DNA of 64,000 nt from contig NZ_CAMTTE010000001.1 in NCBI RefSeq assembly GCF_947077775.1, positions 1,764,501-1,828,500 of the forward strand, read 5' to 3'. How positions within the stretch are numbered: the stretch's first letter is position 1; every line of letters starts with the position of its first letter. Positions 43,249 through 51,319 of this stretch are shown piece by piece. Below the pieces are notes generated by a model. It was given only the letters and a program-made list of their open reading frames with translations. It searched no databases and was not told where the DNA came from. A program made the position numbers and the translations under genes. The DNA is from Salinibacter pepae (GTDB taxonomy: Bacteria > Bacteroidota > Rhodothermia > Rhodothermales > Salinibacteraceae).

Positions 43249-44742
43249 ATGGACGCCACCGATTCCTCCCGGGGCCTCTTCTGCAACCGTACCCTCAACC
43301 TGCGGGGCATTCAGGCCATCGGGTACGACATGGACTACACGCTCATCCACTACCACATGCGCAAGTGGGAAAAGCGCGCCTACACGTTCATCCGGGAGGG
43401 CCTCCAGGCGAAGGGCTGGCCGGTAGACGATCTGCAGTTTGACCCGGAGCTGGCCATTCGCGGCCTCGTAATCGACGTCGAGCGCGGCAATGTGGTGAAG
43501 GCCAACCGGTTCGGGTACGTCAAGCGGGCCTTCCACGGCACCACCCCCCTCGGTTACGAGCGACAACGCGACGAGTATCAGCGCACGCTCGTCGACCTCG
43601 GGGAGGACCGCTGGTACTTCCTCAACACGCTTTTCTCCATCTCGTCGGCCTGCATGTACATGCAGCTGGTGGACCTGCTCGACGCCGACGCGCTGGAGGG
43701 CTCCATGGGCTACACCGATCTCTGGGAGCGCGTACAGCATACGCTCGACGAGGCCCACATGGAGGGGCGGCTCAAGGAGGCCATCGTCCAACACCCGGAG
43801 CGGTTCGTGGACCTCGACCCGCAGATGCCCCTCACCCTTCTCGATCAGAAGCGCGCCGGGAAGAAGCTGCTGTTGATTACCAACTCCGAGTGGAGCTACG
43901 CCCAGCCCATGCTGGCGTACGCCTTCAACGGCTTCCTTCCCGACGACATGACGTGGCGGGACCTCTTCGACCTCTCCATCGTGGGGGCGCGGAAGCCGGA
44001 CTTCTTTTCGGTCGACATGCCGGCCTTCCGCATTGAGCGCGACGACGGCCTGCTGCGGGAGCACATGAACGGCCCGCTGGAGGAGGACAGCGTGTACGTG
44101 GGCGGCAATGCCCCGCTCGTGGAACGGTCGCTCGGGCTGCGGGGCGAAGAGATCCTCTACGTGGGCGACCACCTGTTTGTGGACGTCAACGTGTCGAAGA
44201 AGGTGCTGCGGTGGCGCACGGCCCTCGTGGTGCGGGAGCTGGAGCAGGAAATCGAGGCGTTTCAGTCGTTCGCCGACCGGCAGGCCCGCCTCTCGCGGCT
44301 GATGGAGCAGAAAGAGCAGTTGGAGGCGGAGTTCTCGGCCAAGCGCCTGCAGCGTCAGCGTCTGCACGCGAACTACGGGGAGACGGACGGCCAGGACGTG
44401 GAGGCCCTCGAACAGGAAATGTCGGCCCTCCGCACACGCCTCACCGCCCTCGACGAGGACATCGCCCCCCTCGCCAAGGCCTCCAGTCAGCTCGTCAACG
44501 AGAACTGGGGCCCCCTCATGCGCACCGGCAAGGACAAGAGCCTCTTCGCGCGGCAGGTGGAGCGCTACGCCGACGTCTACACCGGGCGCGTCTCCAACTT
44601 TCTCCACCACACCCCCTTCACCTACCTGCGCTCCCACCGGGGCAGCCTGCCGCACGACGAGGCCGCCGAGCGGGACCCGCAGTACGAGTCCCTGACCTCC
44701 GGCTACGAGTGGGACGAAACGACCGCCAAGGAGCGCGGGTGA
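43249..44742 (+). CDS. HAD-IG family 5'-nucleotidase
   Basis: A 497-residue member of the cytosolic purine 5'-nucleotidase-like HAD family. The nucleophile motif is GYDMDYTLIHY with Asp27 and Asp29. Seen further: RGNVVKANRFGYVKRAFHG (the substrate segment), DQKRAGKKLLLITNSEWSY (motif II), and ILYVGDHLFVDVNVSKKVLRWRTALV with the metal-binding Asp. The C-terminal region has a coiled-coil-prone stretch (EQEIEAFQSFADRQARLSRLMEQKEQLEAEF). It removes phosphate from nucleoside monophosphates in relatives. Probably single-gene; nuoH converges about 155 bp on. Confidence 0.9.
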   Translation: MDATDSSRGLFCNRTLNLRGIQAIGYDMDYTLIHYHMRKWEKRAYTFIREGLQAKGWPVDDLQFDPELAIRGLVIDVERGNVVKANRFGYVKRAFHGTTPLGYERQRDEYQRTLVDLGEDRWYFLNTLFSISSACMYMQLVDLLDADALEGSMGYTDLWERVQHTLDEAHMEGRLKEAIVQHPERFVDLDPQMPLTLLDQKRAGKKLLLITNSEWSYAQPMLAYAFNGFLPDDMTWRDLFDLSIVGARKPDFFSVDMPAFRIERDDGLLREHMNGPLEEDSVYVGGNAPLVERSLGLRGEEILYVGDHLFVDVNVSKKVLRWRTALVVRELEQEIEAFQSFADRQARLSRLMEQKEQLEAEFSAKRLQRQRLHANYGETDGQDVEALEQEMSALRTRLTALDEDIAPLAKASSQLVNENWGPLMRTGKDKSLFARQVERYADVYTGRVSNFLHHTPFTYLRSHRGSLPHDEAAERDPQYESLTSGYEWDETTAKERG

Positions 44743-44828
44743 GGAGGGCGGGAGTGCAAAGGAGCGGGGGAAGGAGAGAGTGGGCCCGGGGAGGACGGGG
44801 CGGCGACAGCCCCAGTCGTCTCGACCCA

Positions 44829-44898
44829 AACGTTCAACCTTCGAACCTTCAACCTTCTAACGCTCAACCCTCAACGCAAAACCCCCAACCCGAAAACC
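44829..44898 (+). repeat. AACCTTC-type simple repeat tract
   Basis: Degenerate repeats of about ten bases around TTCAACCTTC, changing to TCAACCC and CCCCAACC, between the 5'-nucleotidase and nuoH stops. A purine-rich tract lies just before it, at about 44740-44815. Confidence 0.55.
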
Positions 44899-45936
44899 CT
44901 ACAGCCCGACCGCCCCGAAGAGGACGACGCCGAGCGCGATCAGAATGGCGTTCGCGAGGGCAATGGGCAGCAGATACTTCCAGCCCACCTTCATGAGCTG
45001 GTTGTACTTGAAGCGGGGGAACGTCCACCGCACCCAGATGAAGACGAAGGAGAAGAAGCTGACCTTCAGCATCAGGCTCACGAACTGGAGCAGGGCGAGC
45101 AGGGTCGAGCCCTCCAGCGCCGGAAAGAGGGCAATCAGCTGCGGCTCAAGCGGCACCAGGTAGCCCCCGAAGAAGAGCGTCACGATGAAGAAGGAGGCGA
45201 TGAACCAGTTCACGTACTCGGCAAGGAAGAACATGCCGAACTTCATCCCACTGTACTCGGTGTGGTAGCCGGCCACCAACTCCTCCTCCGCCTCCGGCAG
45301 GTCGAAGGGCGCGCGGTTGGTTTCGGCGAAGGCCGTCACGATGAAAATGAGACAGCCGATGGGGTTGCGCACCGCGTTCCAGCCCAGCAGCGCGCCGCCC
45401 GAGTTCTGGTGCTCCACGATCTCCATGAAGTTGAGCGACCCGGCGATGAGGACGACAGAGATGACCGCCAGTCCCATCGAGAGCTCGTAGGACACCATCT
45501 GCGCCGCCGACCGCAGCCCGCCGAGCAGCGAGAACTTGCTGTTGGAGCTCCAGCCCGCCAGCGTCACGCCGTAGACGCTGATGGAGGTGAGCGCCAGGAG
45601 CATGATGACCCCCACGTTTAGGTCGGCCACAACCACCCCTTCGGCAAAGGGAATGAGCGCCGCGGTGGTCATGGCGATGACGACCATGACGACGGGCGCC
45701 ATCGAGTGAATGAACTTGTTGGACTGCGCGGGCTGCACGTCCTCCTTCAGCACGAACTTGAGCACGTCGGCGAACGGCTGCAGGAGGCCGAGGGGCCCCA
45801 CCCGGTTCGGCCCCGGGCGGTTCTGAATGAAGGCCGAGACGCGTCGCTCCGCAAAGACCAGCAGCGACGCCGAAAGCAGCATCGCATTGATGACGAGGAA
45901 GGCGCCGAGGGCCGTCCAAACCATTGAGGGGATCAT
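44899..45936 (-). CDS. nuoH: NADH-quinone oxidoreductase subunit H
   Basis: A 345-residue complex I membrane subunit that lies between the quinone site and the proton channels. Seen: FAERRVSAFIQNRPGPNRVGPLGLLQPFADVLKFVLKEDVQP (the conserved loop), FNFMEIVEHQ-type SLNFMEIVEHQNS, IFIVTAFAETNRAPFDLPEAEEELVAGYHTEYSGMKFGMFFLAEYVNWF (the signature loop), and SFVFIWVRWTFPRFKYNQLMKVGWKYLLPIALANAI. The frame is open to 46068, but ATG 45936 starts the conserved N-terminus. It is isolated here: no other nuo gene lies within the window. Confidence 0.96.
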   Translation of the reverse strand: MIPSMVWTALGAFLVINAMLLSASLLVFAERRVSAFIQNRPGPNRVGPLGLLQPFADVLKFVLKEDVQPAQSNKFIHSMAPVVMVVIAMTTAALIPFAEGVVVADLNVGVIMLLALTSISVYGVTLAGWSSNSKFSLLGGLRSAAQMVSYELSMGLAVISVVLIAGSLNFMEIVEHQNSGGALLGWNAVRNPIGCLIFIVTAFAETNRAPFDLPEAEEELVAGYHTEYSGMKFGMFFLAEYVNWFIASFFIVTLFFGGYLVPLEPQLIALFPALEGSTLLALLQFVSLMLKVSFFSFVFIWVRWTFPRFKYNQLMKVGWKYLLPIALANAILIALGVVLFGAVGL

Positions 45937-46158
45937 GTCCGCACGGTTGAGTTCGGGGGACGCGGGCAAGGAAAGTGTAGGTACACCTCTGAAACGTACT
46001 CGTTGCCGGCGACGGGCGCAAGCACTCCGGCAGCATCCGGTCCTGAAATGCTGCGGGGCCCCCGCCATTTTTGGGGAGAGTTCACGGCCCGCCTCTCGAC
46101 GTCCTCGCCTCCCTCCGCCCGTTCACTCGCCCGCGGAGACGATCGTGGTTTGTCTCCT

Positions 46159-46862
46159 TTACGGCGACTTTACGGCGACGCCGTCGACCCGCAAGCTCAG
46201 CGCAGCCCGGACCGCGTAGGCACCGGGCGAAACCGAGGCGGCATTGCTCGACGTGCGGGCCGCCTGAAGGTCGCACCGGCGCGTCCGCACGCCCGCGATC
46301 ACCGAGACCTCCGTCTGAACCGCCGCGCAGATCCGCCCTGCTCCCTCGACGGGCACCGTTTCGTCGCCCTCGTATATTCCGAAGCGGTACATGCAGGCAC
46401 TCCCGGACAGGATAGAAACGGGAGGTCCGATGGGAGTTTTCGGTCTGGAGGTGCATCCGGAACGAATCGCCGAGCGCGACGGTGTCCGGTGCGTGACCTG
46501 AAGCCCCGGCCCCACGACGGTGCTGTCGGCCGTCCGCAGGGGGTGGGACTCGGAATTCGGAGGGGGCCCGTCAGAACCTGTTTTGCGAGCAGATGCTCAG
46601 CCGAGACACCGTGGGCAACGCCGCAAGATGGCGCCCAAATGAACCTTGTCGTGGAGCTACCGGGAAGGTGCCCCTCTTACGAGGGAAAATCAACATACCA
46701 GTCTCCAGGCTGCACGAGACCCACGCAGTCGCCGGCCGCAGCTGTCTCCCCGAACAGGTTCTCAAGGCCAAACGCATCGCACCCGACGAGGAGCCCCAAG
46801 AGAAGCATTGCACTACAGATCGACGTTGCCTGCGAGGAAAGGAACGAGAACGTGTGCCGCAT
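46159..46862 (-). pseudogene. Decayed lipoprotein gene
   Basis: Read on the minus strand, ATG 46862 begins MRHTFSFLSSQATSICSAML then LLGLLVGCDAFG, a lipoprotein signal peptide with lipobox LVGC. The frame stops at 46677. About 160 bp on, another frame (to 46159) reads CMYRFGIYEGDETVPVEGAG and VSVIAGVRTRRCDLQAART, and just before that a third frame reads DTVALGDSFRMHLQTENS. These three pieces, in three frames, look like one secreted beta-rich lipoprotein broken by an early stop and indels. The promoter side carries a TTGACACACTGTCAC motif at 46944-46958. Moderate certainty only; the pieces could also be unrelated. Confidence 0.4.
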
Positions 46863-46943
46863 CGGCTAGAACACGGAGTCAGGATGAGGGGAATGCGTCC
46901 ATCCGGGGGACACGTCCCTGGACCGCAGAACCCAATCCCGCTC

Positions 46944-46958
46944 TTGACACACTGTCAC
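46944..46958. promoter_or_regulatory. TTGACACACTGTCAC motif before the decayed lipoprotein gene
   Basis: Contains the perfect palindrome TGACA-CAC-TGTCA and lies about 80 bp before the start of the decayed lipoprotein gene. It fits the motif set at 43102, 47068, 47178, 47941 and 48424. Confidence 0.5.
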
Positions 46959-47067
46959 CCCCAAACCATAAACCCGGTTCTCCAGAGCTCCCTGCCCGCT
47001 GCCTGCCTCCACGGCAGCCACTCCCGCAGGCCCCGAACCGACGATCCGCCAAACGCTGCGACATTGA

Positions 47068-47082
47068 CTGACGGTGTGACAA
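47068..47082. promoter_or_regulatory. Motif copy on the minus strand
   Basis: On the minus strand this reads TTGTCACACCGTCAG, 12 of 15 identical to TTGACACTCCGTCAA. It lies 106 bp past the TetR stop, on the nuoH side. Confidence 0.35.
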
Positions 47083-47177
47083 CGGCCAACCGTACGCGCG
47101 CAAATCATTTCCTGTGCTTCCCTCTACCCGCACCGAATTGCCCCCAGAGACGTGACGGCGCATCGGGTACGCCCTGC

Positions 47178-47192
47178 TTGACACTCCGTCAA
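47178..47192. promoter_or_regulatory. TTGACACTCCGTCAA motif at the TetR gene end
   Basis: Exact 15-base copy of the motif at 43102-43116. It overlaps the stop codon of the TetR gene (47189-47191). Confidence 0.5.
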
Positions 47193-47836
47193 GGTCCGTC
47201 CTGATCGGCGAGGGCCCGGCCGAGGAAGTCAAGCCCGTTGTTGACAAGGGAGCCGGGATCCAGGTTGTATCGTTTTTCGAGGCCGCTTCCTTTGTTGGCG
47301 GCAAGCTGGATAAGCCCATGCGTGGCCCCCCAGAGCGTCACGGCCGTCTGCCGCGGGTCAAGGTCCTGGCGGATCGAGCCGTCGTCAATGCCGGCCCGGA
47401 TGGCGGTGCTTATGACCTGCAGCCCCCGATCCGCCTCGGCCAGGCACCGGCGCACCCGTTCGGAGGACTCGTCAGGGTCGGCGGCACGGGACTCAAACTG
47501 GGCGACGAGCTGGAAGAGGGTCGGCTTTTCCCGGGAAAACCGGACGTACGCGTCGCCAATCGCTCGGATCTGGGCTCGTCCGGTGTTGTGTTGCCGCGCG
47601 GCCGCCTCGAATCGCTCCCGCATTGACCGGAAGCCCCGGTGCGTGACTGCGAGCACGATGTCGGCCATGTTTTCGAAGTACACATAGAGCAGACTTCGGC
47701 TTACCTCCGCCTCGTCGGCGATTTCGGCCATTGTCATGGCGTCACGGCCCTTCTCGTCGAGAACGGTTTCCGCGGCGTCAACGATGGTGCGGCGGCGCTG
47801 GCGTTTTTCTTCGCGCTGTCGGTCATCAACGGACAT
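47189..47836 (-). CDS. TetR/AcrR-family transcriptional regulator
   Basis: A 215-residue regulator. The HTH domain is clear: RRTIVDAAETVLDEKGRDAMTMAEIADEAEVSRSLLYVYFENMADIVLAVTHRGF (about residues 14-68). The ligand-binding domain is typical of acyl-CoA or small-molecule TetR proteins, with RAAAR and DDGSIRQDLDPRQTAVTLWGATHGLIQLAANKGSGLEKRY. The start ATG 47836 gives the conserved N-terminus. Six copies of a YTGACACNCYGTCAA motif lie between 43.1 and 48.4 kb, four of them within 1.3 kb of this gene, and one 105 bp before its start. This suggests autoregulation and local targets; it is not proven. Confidence 0.9.
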   Translation of the reverse strand: MSVDDRQREEKRQRRRTIVDAAETVLDEKGRDAMTMAEIADEAEVSRSLLYVYFENMADIVLAVTHRGFRSMRERFEAAARQHNTGRAQIRAIGDAYVRFSREKPTLFQLVAQFESRAADPDESSERVRRCLAEADRGLQVISTAIRAGIDDGSIRQDLDPRQTAVTLWGATHGLIQLAANKGSGLEKRYNLDPGSLVNNGLDFLGRALADQDGP

Positions 47837-47940
47837 GGGAAGGGGGTGGCAGTGAACATGGCGCGTTGGACCCGCACAACACGCCGTCAACATGGAGGTG
47901 TTCTGACGCGTCGGCCCGTGCCGGACGCCCTCCCCCCGCC

Positions 47941-47955
47941 CTGACACTCCGACAC
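47941..47955. promoter_or_regulatory. Motif copy before the TetR gene
   Basis: CTGACACTCCGACAC, 105 bp before the TetR start, sits where an autoregulatory operator would be expected. Confidence 0.45.
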
Positions 47956-48030
47956 GTCCTCCAGACGGGCTCAGAGGGCTAGCGGCCGGACGGGTTTGAA
48001 TGGCAGGTCGCTGCCCTCCGGTGAAGCTCC

Positions 48031-48235
48031 CTAAGAATTCCGGTCATTCTGAGCAGAGCGAAGTGGCGTCGAAACGCTAAAAACGCAGTGAGCGAGTGCT
48101 CCTTGTATGCTGGGGGGAATCTTCCTGAATAAAACGGAACTGGTCCCGAGAAACACGGCCGCCCGTCGAGCACAGGCGCCCTTTTCTGTTGTCCGCCATT
48201 TTCGAAGAGATTCTTCAGTCGCAATGATCAGAGAG
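48031..48235. repeat. Remnants of a dispersed intergenic repeat
   Basis: GGTCATTCTGAGCAGAGCGA at 48038-48057 and AGAGATTCTTCAGTCGCAAT at 48207-48226 resemble the two ends, in opposite orientation, of a GTCATTCTGAG...GAGATTCTTCG family found between genes in many bacteria. The middle is not protein-like. I infer a degenerate mobile or REP-like element. Confidence 0.35.
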
Positions 48236-48423
48236 AGCCCCGTGCCCGAGTCGGGGTCCCACGTTAAAGACGACGCCCCTACGTCTCCACACCCCCCGAA
48301 TATGCAGTCGGTTTGACGAAACGTGGTGGGGACCGATGTCCCCTCCTCGCCGCACGCGTTCCGACCATTCTCTGGGCGGCCACGCCCCGCGCACGTTTTG
48401 ACAATTTGCGAAAACGTCTTTTT

Positions 48424-48438
48424 CTGACACCTTGTCAA
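48424..48438. promoter_or_regulatory. Motif copy beside the poly-A run
   Basis: CTGACACCTTGTCAA, with the perfect half-sites TGACA and TGTCA. It sits next to the 15-A run, about 390 bp before the cysteine-synthase-like start. Confidence 0.4.
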
Positions 48439-48451
48439 AAAAAAAAAAAAA
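48437..48451. repeat. 15-A homopolymer run
   Basis: Fifteen adenines in a row in a GC-rich genome, just after the motif at 48424-48438. Such a tract would slip in replication and bend DNA. Confidence 0.8.
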
Positions 48452-48828
48452 GGACCTGCATCACACACCGTTCATCGTATTCGCCACCACGGCGGCGGGG
48501 GAAGGTTCATTGGTCGGGGACGACCGCCCGTGGTGGATCCCGGGACCGGCCGACTGCTGGCGTGGGCCCTGGGCAACAATTCCGGGGGAGGGGCCGCTAG
48601 CGGGAGTCCGCGTGCGGGCTCGGTGAGCGGGCGGCAACGGCAAGGCCCCATCAGAATCTCGGGGACAGTTTTCCAAGCGCGTACTCGTTCCCACTGGGGT
48701 CTCTGCCCGCCTCTGTCCCGCGTCCGGGCGAATGCCTCCCGAAATCAGCGAGGGGACCGAACATGAAGGAGGCGGACCGGTCCAATTCGCAGCATTTCGT
48801 CGTTTTCCTGTTCACTGCGTTCTCCCCC

Positions 48829-49812
48829 ATGCCGACCGACGCGCCCCTCCGCTCCGCACAGCCCGACACCCTACCGCCGTCGCCCTTTCCCACCGACGAT
48901 CCCATTCTGGGCCAGATCGGCGGCACGCCCATGCTCCCCTATCCCGGGGCGGAGGACGGGCGACTGCTCTGCAAGATGGAGTCGGCGAACCCGACCCGTT
49001 CGATGAAGGACCGGATCGCCATGGGCATCCTGACGGAGGCCCTGCAGAATGGGGAGTACGACCGGGTCGTGGAGGCCAGCTCCGGCAACACGGCCGGCGC
49101 CGTGGCCCTCGTTGCGAACCGGCTGGGGGTTCCCTGCACGCTGACGTGTCCGGAGGGGACGAGCCCGCACAAGATCGGCTACATGAAGGCATTCGGCGCG
49201 GAGGTGCGAACGTGTCCCGACGTGGACTCGGACCATCCCGACCACTACCGGGCGGTCGCCCAGCGCATCGCCGAGGACACCGGGGCGTTTTTGGTGGACC
49301 AGTACCACAATCAGTCCAATCCGGGGGTTCACTACCAGTGGACGGGGCCCGAAATTTGGGCACAGGCCGGCGCCGACATGACGCACCTCGTCAGCGCGAT
49401 GGGCACGGGCGGACTCGTCAGTGGCACGGCCCGGCACGTCAAGGAACAGGCCGCGGACGCGGGACGAGACGTAACCGTCGTGGGGGTCGATGCCGAGCAC
49501 TCCAACATCTCCACCTCGTTCTACGGCGCCGACGCGGTTCCCTACGACACCTGCGTGGAGGGGCTGGGCAAAGGGGGAGAGCTTCCCACCATGTGGTTCG
49601 ATCACGTCGACGAGATGCGCGACGTGGCCGACGAAGAGGCGTTCCGACAGGCCCGCGAGGCCGCTCAGACCCACGGGATGCCCGTTGGGCCAAGCGCCGG
49701 GGCCGCCCTTTCCGTCGCCCGGGACATTCACGCCGAGCAGCCGGACGCGACGGTCGTCATGATCGTCTGTGACGGCGGCGAGCAGTACTTCGACACGCTG
49801 TTCAACGTGTAG
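48829..49812 (+). CDS. Cysteine synthase-like PLP-dependent enzyme
   Basis: A 327-residue fold-type II PLP enzyme of the cysteine synthase/cystathionine beta-synthase family. The PLP Lys60 is in SANPTRSMKDRIAMG (the asparagine loop), and SSGNTAGAVALVANRLG is the substrate-phosphate loop. GTGGLVSGTARHVKE binds the cofactor phosphate and GPSAGAALSVARD lies near the C-terminus. It makes cysteine from O-acetylserine or a related reaction; the exact nucleophile is not shown by sequence. The upstream frame to 48763 is not conserved, so ATG 48829 is used. It converges with the response regulator gene. Confidence 0.88.
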   Translation: MPTDAPLRSAQPDTLPPSPFPTDDPILGQIGGTPMLPYPGAEDGRLLCKMESANPTRSMKDRIAMGILTEALQNGEYDRVVEASSGNTAGAVALVANRLGVPCTLTCPEGTSPHKIGYMKAFGAEVRTCPDVDSDHPDHYRAVAQRIAEDTGAFLVDQYHNQSNPGVHYQWTGPEIWAQAGADMTHLVSAMGTGGLVSGTARHVKEQAADAGRDVTVVGVDAEHSNISTSFYGADAVPYDTCVEGLGKGGELPTMWFDHVDEMRDVADEEAFRQAREAAQTHGMPVGPSAGAALSVARDIHAEQPDATVVMIVCDGGEQYFDTLFNV

Positions 49813-49999
49813 CCGCCTGCTTCTGGACCCGGGCCACGTGCGATGCCCCTGTGGGAGGGGGGGCGGGACGGAGCAGGGTGGTGAGATGCCCTAGCGCCCG
49901 AATCCACTGCGCCCCCCGTGGAGGAGCCCCCCTTGAAAGAGGACCACGGGCGCCCCACGCACACGTCGGCGCGGCACAGACCGGAGCCCACCACGGGTG

Positions 50000-50689
50000 C
50001 TATTCCGTGTCTGTCTGCTCGCGCGTTCCCTGCTCCACCCACTGCACGGCGTGCCGCAGCAGGTCCTCCACGGTCTCGTGGCCGAGTTTTTCCTTCGCAC
50101 GCCGCCGGTATGTCTCAATCGTCTTCCGGTTTAGGTCGAGCTGGTCGGCGATCTGGCGCACGCTGTGTCCCTCCCCGATTTTCCGGAAGACAGTCAGCTC
50201 GCGATCGGTGAGCTTTTCGAGCGGCGATGTCTCCGTGTCGCCGCTGCCGCGCACCAGCCGGCTCAGGATGCGGGACGAGACGTGCCGACTCAGAAACACC
50301 TGCCCTTCGCTGACGAGCTCGATGGCCCGCATCACCTCTTCGGTGGGCTTCGTCTTCATGACGTACCCGGAGGCCCCCGCCTCGACGGCGCGCTCCGCAT
50401 ACAGGTCCTCGTTGTACTTGGAGAAGACGAGAATGCGGACCTCCGGCACCTTGGAGCGAATTTCCTGGATGAGCGTCAGCCCGTCGGCGTCGCCCAGTGA
50501 GATTTCGACCACCACCACGTCGGGGTCGTGCTGCTCGACGAGGGCGAGGGCATCCTCCGAATTCGCGGATTCCGCTTCCAGCTCCATCTCTGGACGGCCC
50601 TCAATCCGGGACCGCAGAACCTCCCGGATGGCCGGATGCTTGTCGACGACGACAATCTGCGTCTTATCGCGAACCGTTTCGGAGCTCAT
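50000..50689 (-). CDS. NarL/LuxR-type response regulator with Glu at the phospho-acceptor site
   Basis: A 229-residue regulator: receiver domain (about 11-125) and LuxR HTH (LTDRELTVFRKIGEGHSVRQIADQLDLNRKTIETYRRRAKEKLG, about 160-203). The receiver keeps Asp16 (then Lys17), Ser90 in VFSKY and Lys112. The acceptor position reads PDVVVVEISLGDADGL, so the usual Asp is Glu62. A Glu can mimic phospho-Asp, so it may be always active, or may answer to something other than phosphorylation. It shares layout and sequence with the next regulator (51320-52081), which has a normal Asp, and so looks like its paralogue. A kinase gene lies 1.5 kb away. Confidence 0.92.
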   Translation of the reverse strand: MSSETVRDKTQIVVVDKHPAIREVLRSRIEGRPEMELEAESANSEDALALVEQHDPDVVVVEISLGDADGLTLIQEIRSKVPEVRILVFSKYNEDLYAERAVEAGASGYVMKTKPTEEVMRAIELVSEGQVFLSRHVSSRILSRLVRGSGDTETSPLEKLTDRELTVFRKIGEGHSVRQIADQLDLNRKTIETYRRRAKEKLGHETVEDLLRHAVQWVEQGTREQTDTE

Positions 50690-51319
50690 TCGCCTGGAAT
50701 TGAGATGGCTGGTGGTGTGGAGATCTCAGATTGGGACCGACGCCTCGGTGGCCCCGTCCCGAGTGACCGCGAGAGCAGGCAGCGTCGAACGGCCCGCACG
50801 CGGGATTGGCAAGCGACGGGAGGTCCGTCGATGCCGCTCCACCTCGCGTGCGTTTTCTTGATACGACCTGTTCACGTCGTGCTCGCACCCCGCAGTCTCG
50901 CCCAACGGATCTGCACGGGCCTCGTGGAAGAGCGGCTGGCTTGTCTGGTGGGGCCCAGAATGTTTTTTCTTTGGCACGCAAAGAAGGCGGACTTTCATCC
51001 CGTGAACGCCACCATTCATCCAACGGCGTCACCTTTGCCGAAGGACCGTGCCAAAATTTGCGGTCCGGTGCGCTTTCAGAACGATGCACCGAACACACCC
51101 CTCAATCACAGAGACGCGCACTTCGGCAGTCTACCACATCAGCGCATGCATACGGTGGGGAAACGGATCATACTTCCGTAATCTGGCAGAGCACTATTTT
51201 TCGATTTGACGCACCCCTTCTGTCGCCTTGGTGAAGTGGCGATCGCAGAAAATCGGCGTCAGAGTTGCCCTGCCGGCTTCTCTTCAGCAGCCCCCGCCCG
51301 CCCAATCGGGGCCCCAGAC
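50690..51319. other. Gap between the two response regulator genes
   Basis: About 630 bp with no supported gene. It holds the promoter of the first response regulator gene. No palindrome or hairpin stood out. Open frames on both strands here are not protein-like. Confidence 0.5.

Larger units (their letters stand above)
45937..47188. other. 1.25-kb gene-poor region upstream of nuoH
   Basis: This gap holds the nuoH promoter and the decayed lipoprotein gene described separately, plus two copies of the YTGACACNCYGTCAA motif at 46944-46958 and 47068-47082. Long open frames on the plus strand here (for example 46003-46869) have no protein-like character. Part of the DNA is lower in GC than the rest of the window. 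Confidence 0.5.
47837..48828. other. Gene-poor region between the TetR and cysteine-synthase-like genes
   Basis: About 990 bp with no supported gene. It holds the TetR promoter with a motif copy at 47941-47955, repeat remnants at 48031-48235, an inverted repeat ACGTTTT/AAAACGT at 48393-48399 and 48411-48417, a motif copy at 48424-48438 and a 15-A run at 48437-48451. GC content is lower than in the flanking genes. Confidence 0.5.

Noticed and set aside
42829..44829. Long minus-strand open frame opposite the 5'-nucleotidase gene
   Set aside because: It overlaps the 5'-nucleotidase with its DxDxT motif and extends into neighbouring promoters. It is a GC artefact.
46003..46869. Plus-strand open frame in the nuoH upstream gap
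   Set aside because: Composition is not protein-like and the minus strand holds lipoprotein-like pieces.
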